From: Blastobasis lacticolella
Taxonomy: Eukaryota; Arthropoda; Insecta; Lepidoptera; Blastobasidae
Assembly: GCA_905147135.1 (NCBI GenBank)
Contig: LR990051.1
Location: forward strand, 1,493,001 to 1,557,000
DNA: 64,000 nucleotides
Direction: 5' to 3'
Of the stretch, positions 55,488-64,000 are shown one piece after another; positions within the stretch are counted from its first letter, which is position 1, and the number at the start of each line of letters is the position of its first letter. A program made the translations under genes and the position numbers. The notes below the pieces were generated by a model that saw only the letters and a list, made by a program, of their open reading frames with translations, did not search any database and was not told the DNA's origin.

Positions 55488-55730
55488 AATGCTATCATCC
55501 AAAAGCTAGCCTAAATTGATACTCCCGTCTCTACGTACATATAATATCGAGTTTGTTGAACCGAATCCGAGTAGGGGCTCACCGCCGGATATTACAAGCC
55601 TCTCTGTTCCCAGGTCTTGGTTCTTGTGAATCGATTTCGCGTGTGGTTTGGCCTGATTTGTTTCGATCCATACTCTATTTCTAGCGGATTCGGATATCAG
55701 AGGAATTTTTATTTCATCAGACATAATACA

Positions 55731-55985
55731 ATACTATTTTAAATAATAATATTGGCTCCAATTCTAACGGAATATAATTCTTTGCCCTAACTCTTTTTAG
55801 TATTATTACAATCTTTAATTTAATTTGAAATGTTTGTATGTATGTTCGGGTCAAATATTGCAAGCCTAATTTGACCCATTTCCCGTCATTTAATTGAGCT
55901 GAAGTATACCTTAGGATGACAATGCATTAATATGGTACAATGAAGCTGGTCAGACGATGATGATGTAAGGTGATCATAACTCTAT
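55731..55985 (+). repeat. Family F single arm and family I piece
   Basis: 55731-55800 resembles the right arm of 53058-53239 (ATTGGCTCCAATTCTAACGG). 55850-55985 resembles family I (GCAAGCCTAATTTGACCCAT). Confidence 0.5.
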
Positions 55986-56520
55986 CTACACTAATATTAT
56001 AAAGAGGAAAGATTTGTACCTATTTTTGTATGTTTGTATGTTTGTAATGAATAGGCTCAAAAAGTACTGGGCCGATTTAAAAAATTCTTTCACCAATAGA
56101 ATGCTACATTCTTCCAATTTGACATAGGCTACATTTCATTTTGAAAAAAATTAGGGATCCTTGGTAAAATTTGAACAATGTAACCGAAGGTGTAGAAAAA
56201 TGAGTCTTAAAATGTCTTTCGTCGAATGCGCTGCCGAAACTATTAGCGATAGAACAAAATAATGTACAACAATATTGAAGAACATCATAATGTCTACAAA
56301 AAACTCCGCGGTAGCATATGTCCAACTATTGTAGTTATGTCACTACAACAACTTTTTTCATTTTAAACATTAATGAAAATGCTAACCAAATTCAAACCAT
56401 GCTATTTATGTGTTTATATTAATCCTTATCCAAATAAATTATTTTATGGTCAAGACCATTTAACTACCTATAAAATAGTTTTTAAATTATTTAAATTGGA
56501 CTTTCCATTCAAAAGATATT
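55986..56520. other. Repeat K piece, no gene
   Basis: 55990-56110 has TTTTTGTATGTTTGTATG and GGCTCAAAAAGTACTGGGCC. The rest is AT-rich. Confidence 0.4.
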
Positions 56521-56674
56521 ACGAATTAAAAAATTCAAACAGTAAACAAAACCGCCATAGCGCCGTGGCCGTTGTTTGCGATGCAGTCTGAAAAGCGCGC
56601 CGGGCATCGCGGCGGGCGGGGTGGAGGGGGCACTGAAATACAGGAGTGGGGCGTGCACGTCTGTAAGATAGGTA

Positions 56675-57133
56675 GCCGCGCGGCTCAATCGCGCGGTCGG
56701 CTTCTTACGCAGCGGACGCTACCGATATTGAACATTTAGATTTTTCCATAGAACACATTTCAGATAGAGCACATTTTCTTTCTATCGATTAGGAGTTATA
56801 TTCAAAACTGCGCATAAATTACTTGATTAAACCTTGACAGTTTATTTTTATAGCAGTGTCACACTCTTTTTAAAGCACCTATTTAAGTATTGTATGTATT
56901 TTTTTATGAAAACTTCTATTCAATAAACTGTTCATATTAAAATCAAATTAATTCTTATTTATTTTACTTGAAAACCAAAACTTTCAAACAATTATGCCTA
57001 TAAAAAAAGGTCCCAATTATGCTATTATAAAATACTAGCGGCCTGCCCCGGCTTCGCACGGGTACCACTACGGGTACACGGGTTACACACGACCGCTGCG
57101 TAGGGAGCCGACCGCGCGAGTGTGCCGCGCGGC
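56675..57133. repeat. 43-bp inverted pair of CpG-rich sequence
   Basis: 56675-56717 (GCCGCGCGGCTCAATCGCGC...) is the inverse of 57091-57133 with about five mismatches. The right member lies inside the 541-bp MITE at 57035. The left member lies outside it in a GC-rich patch. Confidence 0.7.
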
Positions 57134-57575
57134 AATTTTTTACTTGACATTGGAGGTGTTCGTTATATTAGATAACGAATATATTATAACGGTATATACC
57201 GATAACACCTAATATTAATACATAATATTTTCTACTACTAATATATTGCTATTTCACACAACACGACTACGCCATCTACTTTCGTAGTTTCGCACTACCA
57301 CCACCTGCACCTGAGGTGAGAGGTTAGCGTCACAATTTGTCTGTTTTATACAAATTCTGTTTTATAACAGCGCGTAAATACAACAGTGACGAACGCACGT
57401 GTATGGTTCACTATGGATAATCTGTATTCTATTGCATTCGCAATAGAGCATAATATTAATCAAATTACATTTTAATATTAATATTCGAATGTTGTGTTAT
57501 TTTTTCCGTTATATCTGTTCATTCTGTTCTGTGTACCCGTAGTGGTACCCGTGCGAAGCCGGGGCGGGCCGCTAG
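57035..57575. mobile_element. 541-bp inverted-repeat element at a TA site
   Basis: The ends are inverse over about 42 bp (CTAGCGGCC, CCCCGGCTTCGCACGGGTAC) with one or two mismatches. The element is flanked by TA (57033-57034, 57576-57577). The interior is AT-rich and non-coding. TA duplication suggests a Tc1/mariner-type mover. The CGGCTTCGCACGGGTA end is widespread in arthropod genomes. Confidence 0.75.
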
Positions 57576-57577
57576 TA

Positions 57578-59149
57578 TCTTATAAACTCATTTGGGTTCC
57601 CTAAAAAGAACGCGTATAAAATCTTGTTACGAAATAAAACTCATTAGAGAACTTATTTAAAGTTTAATGTTGAAATGCCAAGGATAGCCATAAATGGTGT
57701 ACCATGGTCAGGGTAAGAAGAATATGTACTGGAGCACTCTGGAGTCATGATAGTCACAAACGATGGAGCATATAACTCGAAAAGACTGAAAATATCGTAG
57801 TTGCTGTCAGATTGGGTTATTTTTTCGCCACACTGGTGATTTTGTAGATAAGGAGGCGAACATTTTCAAAGTGATTTTCATACAAAATGTGTTTTATTTT
57901 GGCGAACTGGCAAAAATTTGAACTACCGGTCTGGCAACCCTGACTTAGTCCACTTCCATTGTTAGATTTTTCCACTCATTTCGCTCCAAAAGCCGTCAAT
58001 GCTCAACTAGCGAACTTAACACCTCATAAATAACCCAGCCCTTTTTCCTACTGCCGCTAATATTGCTACATATTTTCTCCATAAAAATCTCGAAAGACCA
58101 ACCGGGCAGAAGCGAAGAAGTGATACGGGCCGTCGCCAAATGGATGCCATTAATCAGCCAGGGACGCGCCAGGACGTGACGGCGTACTATCGCGCGTTGG
58201 TAAGAAACATGGGTGTTAAGTTTGTATGTAGGATGTAGGTATGTAGGTAGGTGTATATTTTATTTCCATGTCACGGTAACATCCATTTTGTTTATTGCCT
58301 AGGGAGATGGAAAGTGGCCGTTGTCCAGGATGTCTTCAACCTAAGAGAGGCTTTGAAGTACTTGTATACATGCTTTTTGAAGAACCCCATGTTTTAGTGT
58401 AAAGCAAAGCATTTCACAACTTGCACGTGCGCGGAAAAAAGGTTCGCGGTACCTATATTATATGTATCTATATTCCGACACCCATATTCACAAACGATAC
58501 TTGTCTAAGTAAAGTAGTTGCTCTATGCGTTCTGACGCATAGTGCCGATCGACACTTCAGTTGGAATCCTATGCGTTGGCGGGTACAAACCTTTCTGACC
58601 CGGTGACGGCGTCGCTGTTGTTGAATTTACTTGACAACGAAATGACATTTAAAAATGGCGACACTTAGTTCCAGTTTTGGCCACCGGGTCAGATAAATTT
58701 GTGGCGCTGTTGTAAGAATGGAGTGTTAGACTGAGGGCTATTTAAGTCTGCTGACAGGTGATGGCGCGCCTGTCGATTTTTTTTTTTTATAATTGGGTAA
58801 ATAAGTTTACGGCCTGGTAAGGTAAGTAGTTACCGCAGCCTATGAACGTTTGCTGTGTTGTCGACCCTGCACGGCTAGCATAATAATACGAGCTCGCGAC
58901 AACGAGAAAAAGCCTTTATATCCTTCTCTCAATACTAAGTTACAATAGGTATAATTTTGGCAGGCATGCCACATCTTCGACTTCATCGTCGCATTCCATC
59001 AGGTGAGTTGAGGTCAAATGCAAGCCTATAGACAATTTTTTAAAAGTTGAAAGCGGTAGCAGAGTCTATGTCGCGCCTTTCTCGCTTATCGCTCGCGCCC
59101 GCTACTGCTAGCAGTACAGTAAACCTTTTCGCTCTCTTTCATCATTAAC
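57578..59149. other. No gene; small inverted repeats and a CR1 tail
   Basis: 58080-58210 is a CpG-rich single-copy patch. TTTCTGACCCGGTG (about 58592) and CACCGGGTCAGA (about 58682) are inverse, possibly a short MITE. 58985-59035 has the CR1 3' UTR motif CATCAGGTGAGTTGAGGTCA. Confidence 0.4.
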
Positions 59150-59470
59150 TGTGTGTTGAAGATTATGTATAAATCACAATTTTTCTATAGCTTTTTAATA
59201 GGAAGAAATCAAATAAAACCCCCCGACCAAGTTTACATTGTTACATTTATTACACTAAAATATTTTCTGAGCTTTCGAACCGATTTCAAGAAATCAAAGA
59301 TAAGAATAATGTTGTTTAAATTGTATTTCAAATAGAGTAAACCGCATCCAAATCGGTCCAGTCGTTCGAAGCCACACACAGACATCCAGATACCTACAGA
59401 AAGTCACAGAATCACAGAGCCACAAATACACACCCCAAACTTATAACACTCCTTTTTATTCGTCGGAGGT
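59150..59470 (+). repeat. Family H copy
   Basis: Includes TTTCGAACCGATTTCAAGAA, ATCCAAATCGGTCCAGTCG and CTTATAACACTCCTTTTTA. Confidence 0.6.
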
Positions 59471-59929
59471 TAACAATAGTCGGTACAATAACCTAAAACT
59501 GAAACTGACCCACGAAACTTTATATAAAGTGGGATAATTGTACAATTAACTGAAGTTTGTAATAACACTTCTAAAGTTATTTCGATAGGCTTTGAATTTC
59601 AATCAAGAGCCGTCTACACTTTATCATCAAATATTTATGTTATTATTGTTGTTAATCATTTTCGGTCTCGTAATAAAGTTTGTTGAAGGTCTTTCATGAA
59701 ACTAACAACTAATCTATTGGACGATGAGAAACGCTGTTATCGCCCAATATGTTACTTTCCCACGGCCATGAAAAGCGATAAGAGACAAGGACGTACAGAA
59801 GACAGCACATCGACCTACTGACCACCAATACTAACCTGTCCGACAGAAAAAGTCAGATAATCTCCGACCAGGCTAACATTTATTCTTATATTTTCTACAT
59901 TACTGAAATGTATTAAATTTTTTTATGTT
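59471..59929. other. No gene
   Basis: Single copy. 59835-59900 has an early family H block. Confidence 0.4.
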
Positions 59930-60010
59930 AAAGGTACGTCAGACAAACAGGCAAGCGGGCCACCTGATAGAAAGTGGTCACCACCGCCACCACGAGGGAA
60001 GTTACCAATG
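59930..60010 (-). repeat. Repeat D fragment
   Basis: CAGACAAACAGGCAAGCGGG and CACCTGATAGAAAGTGG in reverse orientation. Confidence 0.6.
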
Positions 60011-60044
60011 CGTTGTCCGCCTCTGAAGAGACCTCAACAATAAA

Positions 60045-60290
60045 TAATAATAATAATAATACACACAGCGCCATCTAGCCCAAAAGTAAGCAAAGCTTGT
60101 GTTATGGGTGCTAGATAACTGACAAACTACTTATATACTTTTGAATATATAATTATTATACATAGAACACCCAGACCGGTAACAGAAATTAAAATTCATC
60201 GTTTCAATTTCTGCCCAGCCGGGAATTGAACCCGGGACCTCTTGCGTGACAGACCGGCATGACCACTGAACCACTCAGGTTGTCAATGTT
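60045..60290 (-). repeat. SINE E, best copy
   Basis: The tRNA-like head on the minus strand has A box TGGTTCAGTGGTCATGCC (60257-60274), an anticodon-arm-like GTCTGTCACGCAAGAGG, and B box GGTTCAATTCCC. It is closest to tRNA-Asp. The body runs to the AGCGCCATCTAGCCCAAAAG end, followed by (AAT)n. Related to 3545-3735 and 62425-62535. Confidence 0.75.
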
Positions 60291-60490
60291 GCTTTACTAT
60301 TTACTTTGTTAATGAAACAAAGCTAAGACACATCCGATTAAACTAGCTTTCAATGGAGAAAATTGCATCCAAATCGGTCCATCCGTTTGGGAGCTACGAG
60401 GCCACAGACAAACACCTCCATAGAGCCACAGATATACAGAACAACAGATACACACATCAAACTAATAACACCCCTCTTTTTCGTCAGGAA
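60290..60490 (+). repeat. Family H fragment
   Basis: ATCCAAATCGGTCCATCCGT and CACACATCAAACTAATAACA. It abuts the SINE E head. Confidence 0.6.
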
Positions 60491-61019
60491 TAATGAGCTA
60501 GCATCACCAAGGATGCGAGTACAAACCGGTGACGGTGCAAAGTCTAAACAGGGTAGATCAAGATGCTGTCATCTGTACACACGAGGTACATGCGTGCGAC
60601 AGAGATCACGCTGTACGAAGCTGAACTAGCCAATGTCCTTTATTTAACGTCCCTACATAGGTAGCTATTGTGTTATACGTACGGGTGTAGCGATGGTATA
60701 TCACCTCCTTCTGATACATATACTCTTTCTGTTCAAAATTCAAAACCATTCTTCAAAATTCTATCAAAACGTTTAAATTCAAATATCAGGAGTTTGGTTA
60801 GATTCTATTTTATTTTCGGGACTCGTAAATAAGATTTTAAGGACAAAAAAAGGCCTTAGCCTCATTCGCTAAAAGTTCTATAAATACCATGTAACTAGAT
60901 AAAGTACTCGAAACAGTGTTATTTATTTTAATTCATACAGTATAACGTTAGTGAGTGTTTATTAACTTAACAGCCTTTCAGCGATTAATTTCTTCATCTT
61001 AGGGTTTACAGCTGTCATC
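60491..61019. other. No gene
   Basis: Single copy. Confidence 0.4.
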
Positions 61020-61049
61020 CACCACAATCCTATTTACAACCGCCTACAC

Positions 61050-61385
61050 CCAGGTCGCTGACCGGACGTAGCGCGACACGGGGATACCGTTCGCGTCACG
61101 TGTTATACGCCGCTTACAAATCGCGTAGGCGTCGCGTCCGCATAGTCACCGCGTAGTCAACGCGCCCGAAAAGGAATCGCGCAGCATACCATATTGGCGC
61201 AGATGATGATGCGGTGACTAGGATGGTGCGACGCGACGACTGTGCGGGCGCGATGCGAGCGCTGCGCGTTGGTTTACAAAAACTTTGTGTCATTTGCATA
61301 GAAATCAAAATTGTATTAACATTTGGGAGAAATCGCGCGTACATCGCGTACATCGCGTACGTCTGTATGGGATCTAATGGGATTT
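61050..61385. repeat. CG-rich element with imperfect inverted halves
   Basis: TAGTCACCGC (61144) is mirrored by GCGGTGACTA (61210), and the flanking GTCGCG / CGCGAC words also pair. CGCGTACAT is repeated in tandem near 61338-61360. CG density is far above the surroundings. It looks like a DNA transposon remnant. The mirrored frames on both strands have no domain. Confidence 0.45.
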
Positions 61386-61726
61386 TTTTTTATGGAGCCT
61401 GGGATATCTAAGCTTTACTTTTCCAGTTACTGTAAAAGAAAAATTAAGAGTTTTTTAAGTTAACCAGTGACGCGAAGATGACTACGTTGTTAAGTAGGTG
61501 CTCAACATACTGAACCAGTCCAGATGAAGGAGCAGACCGTGGCGGGTACTTGGTGGAATAATTTAAACAAGGAGATGGACCAGGGCAACCTAACTATCCA
61601 GACAACCCAGACGAGAGGTCTCTGGCAAATATGGGTTGGATAAAGAAAAAGAAAAGCGTATACCCTCAAAATTACCTACAATCTAGACAACTTAAAGTAT
61701 AGAACGAATAGACTTCTATATACAGG
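61386..61726. other. No gene
   Basis: Contains a faint LINE-tail-like block (GACCAGGGCAACCTAACTAT) without a usable frame. Confidence 0.35.
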
Positions 61727-61912
61727 TTTCTCGGCCGCATCGTCACTTACCACCAGGTGAGATGGCGGTCAAATGCCAGGCTAGTTCTTATAAAAAATAC
61801 TCCTTAGTTGTATAAACTGTCATCTCCATGACCCAACCCTGCTACGGGATTCGAACCTGGTACCCCACGCTTACGACTCTGACACCGTAACCACTCGGCC
61901 ACCGACGCTTCT
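61727..61912. repeat. CR1 tail (+) and SINE A head (-)
   Basis: 61727-61795 has CACTTACCACCAGGTGAGAT and GGTCAAATGCCAGGCTAG. 61820-61912 is an inverse SINE A head (GGGATTCGAACCTGGTACC, ACTCGGCCACCGACGCT) with most of the body deleted. Confidence 0.65.
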
Positions 61913-62424
61913 AGTTGTAATTTTCTCAAATTCATCATCTGTCTGGTCCTATTATACCTTAGCTTAGTACTCAAGTTGTAATCAAGAATATTTAAAGGAT
62001 AATTCCCAAACGAATCTACTCCACTTTGATGTGCTGGTATCCCTCTGTTAAATTTTAATTATGCCTCCACAATGGTTGGAGAAGCGAGCTCCTATGGTTT
62101 CCTTAAAATAAAGCGGAGGTATAAATTAGGCGACCAATGTACCGTCGGGGTGTCTTTATAAACTCGTATAATAGATGTTTTAACCCAAAAACGATAAAGA
62201 GAAGGCTATTTTGCATACGAAGTTCGTTAAAGTTAATTACAATACCCCACAGACATGCTTATAATATCTTTGCAGAGTTAATTTCAACGGAGGAATTTTC
62301 TTGGATGTTCCTGCGGGCTTGGAGATTCTCTGTTCAATTTGTGAGCTCGAGAGTGATTTACACTATAAGATTTATATATATTTTAAAGATTAATGAAATT
62401 ACACTATAGTAAAAAATATATATA
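61913..62424. other. No gene
   Basis: AT-rich. The frame at 62137-62409 lacks a domain. Confidence 0.4.
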
Positions 62425-62535
62425 TGCATGGACAATTCACACGGCGCCAACTGGTCCCTATGTGAACAAAGCTTGTGGTATGTGTGCTAGACAACTTATG
62501 AACTACTTATATACTTTTTATACACAAGCAATAAT
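62425..62535 (-). repeat. SINE E body fragment
   Basis: ACACGGCGCCAACTGGTCCC, CAAAGCTTGTGGTATGTGTG and ACTACTTATATACTTTT match the body of 60045-60290. Confidence 0.6.
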
Positions 62536-62931
62536 TATAACATAGTGTGTGCGAAAAACGAGGTGTGTGTTAAGTTTGACGTTTGATACATTTTCAGATT
62601 TATGAAAGTTACTTGTTAACAAGGAAATTAATTTTGAGTTGTCAAGCGATGGATATTGTCATTGAACACACTCGCAGGCAACGTGGCATGTTCGTTCTAT
62701 TTTTAAAGATGGTGCAAGTCAACGAGAATATATCCAATATGGATGAACACACTCAGGTAGTGGGACTCTGCCAACCTGAGGAGACCGCCTGGGTGAGTAC
62801 CACGACTTTATAATTACCTACATTTGTAGGTGCGTACATCAATCTGTCTGTATTCATTTTTCAGTTTTTAATAGCAGTCGGAGATTTTTAGTGTTTGGCT
62901 TAGGTAAGGTAAGGGAGAGGTAAGGTCCTGG
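62536..62931. other. No gene
   Basis: A 25-bp patch at 62662 (GAACACACTCGCAGGCAACG) matches the CR1 coding end in reverse. Otherwise unassigned. Confidence 0.35.
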
Positions 62932-63069
62932 GGCCCTATTTTTTAAACCACTCGCGTCTACGCGAACGCTCGCCGTCTAATGCTTGTTTTTTCTATCTCT
63001 AGCAACTTACCACGAGTGTGAAAGAGATAGGTCGCGCACGCGAGCGCTCGTGTGTTTCAAAATAGGGCC
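62932..63069. mobile_element. 138-bp hairpin MITE
   Basis: GGCCCTATTTTTTAAAC pairs with GTTTCAAAATAGGGCC at the far end. Inner words CTATCTC/GAGATAG and CGCG-rich blocks also pair. No coding capacity. Target duplication is not clear. Confidence 0.65.
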
Positions 63070-64000
63070 TAAGACTTGACACCATGCGAGGATCATTTAA
63101 TGGCCTAATCTAAACATTGACTGAAACTTTAATTAAACCCGGACCAGACGTTTCAGAGTCCATATGGTAACACACAGTAATAAACAGATCGATTAACTTA
63201 ACTCCATTGTCATTATTAGTTCTGCGTAAGAGTATCGCAGTTCGAAGTAAATGTAAGAACTAAGAAAATTCCAAGAACCTTGTTATTGCTGGAGAGTAGG
63301 TAGTTATTGAAATTGCTTTCCTGCAAATGCCAATTCGCGCCGCAAACAGTGTGCGAGCAATGAAATGCGAAACTATACCTCGGTTACTTTAGGAAGAGCT
63401 CTGACAGTACCTGCAATACACACATGCGGCTTTGCATTTTTGTTACCTGTAACTTAAATGTAAATGTCGTAGATGTTATAGGCGACAGTTACCACTTACC
63501 ATCAGGTGAGCTGGCTGCTCGCTGAGTAGCATAAAAAGACTTGCTTTTACTTAAACAAGACGCGATTTATGACAACGACGATGACAGTGAGCATTTTGTT
63601 TGATTATACGCACAGAGGATCGGGTAGAGGAAGGTTTTAATTCGATTACTTTAGCTTTGTGTTGTGCCAAAGCGCCGAGGAACCGTGAACTTGGGGCAAA
63701 ACGAATTTCTCATGAAGATCTTTCCAACTCGACGATCGGCATACGACATACATATATCCATGTGTATAGGCCTATCCAACGACACCCCATACAATGGTAT
63801 AGGCAAACAATTAATTACAATCAGTCTTCTTATTGTTTTAGTGATCTGATAATAAACAACCGTTCCGTATGTTGTTTAACAATTATATTTTATTCGATAC
63901 GCAAACTATAACACCGAACGTTTGAGTTTAATTCATCTAAAATATGTATAACCATACCAAATTTAAGCTTTCTAGCACCAACAGTCTCTAATTTAAGGCA
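63070..64000. other. No gene
   Basis: Single copy to the window end. 63480-63520 has a weak CR1 tail motif (TTACCATCAGGTGAGCTGGC). The frames at 63600-63911 overlap and lack domains. Confidence 0.4.

Noticed and set aside
60215..60290. Functional tRNA-Asp gene
   Set aside because: The head is tRNA-Asp-like but belongs to SINE E, with a shared body in three copies and several stem mismatches.
62583..62813. 76-codon plus-strand frame
   Set aside because: No domain. Part of it overlaps a short CR1-derived patch in reverse.
1..64000. LTR retrotransposon, CRISPR array, rRNA or prokaryotic operon
   Set aside because: No paired long direct repeats with primer-binding site and integrase, no regularly spaced short repeats, no rRNA-like blocks and no gene-dense strand runs were found.

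Overview
The window reads as an insect nuclear genome, most likely Lepidoptera. It is AT-rich and largely intergenic or intronic. It has very few coding stretches, abundant TAGGTA/TACCTA words, several tRNA-derived SINE families, CR1-type and RTE-like LINE tails, and many small inverted-repeat (MITE) elements. The lepidopteran assignment is an inference from this repeat landscape, not from a host gene. I see no rRNA, no convincing functional tRNA, no CRISPR array, no bacterial-type operon, and no host gene I can name.

Repeat families are labelled A to K here. SINE A is about 350 bp with a tRNA-like head carrying A and B boxes. SINE B is about 270 bp, starts GGCCGTGTGGTGTCC and ends in (GAT)n. 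C is a 3'-end-like repeat. D is a poly(A)-tailed retroelement with the core GGGCCACCTGATGGAAAGTGG. SINE E has a tRNA-Asp-like head. F is a hairpin-forming GC-rich unit. G, H, I, J and K are dispersed repeats without an identified coding part.

Layout: 1-4950 is scattered SINE, LINE and MITE debris. 4952-20455 is best explained as one large tandem duplication. Copy 2 is 9051-20455 (about 11.4 kb). Copy 1 is 4952-9034 and lacks the part matching 11904-19387. The two copies carry different later insertions, so several elements have both a filled site and its empty site inside this window. Copy 2 contains the main find, a 2,068-bp P-superfamily-like DNA transposon (12099-14166). It has 28-bp perfect terminal inverted repeats, a GTCTTAG target duplication, and one open frame for a THAP zinc-finger protein (12419-13192). 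Immediately to its right is a second, smaller tandem duplication (14174-16751 and 16754-18960) built around CpG-rich palindromes. Its first unit also holds a decayed PIF/Harbinger relic, with a nuclease N-terminus and a MADF-domain frame.

20456-39500 holds LINE tails, SINE copies and a 1,992-bp long-inverted-repeat element (30408-32399, arms about 470 bp). 39517-42620 is a minus-strand CR1-type LINE that keeps its endonuclease, RT fingers, thumb and C-terminus, but has frameshifts and a deletion of the RT palm. 43235-64000 is again SINE, LINE and MITE territory. It includes a 276-bp inverted-repeat element inside 25-bp direct repeats (47198-47523), a near-perfect 66-bp-arm hairpin (53058-53239), and a TA-flanked 541-bp MITE (57035-57575).

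The coding material belongs to mobile elements, and nothing suggests the genes cooperate in a host pathway. The interest lies in the order of insertions, duplications and deletions, which can be reconstructed, and in the short inverted-repeat elements that may be undescribed.
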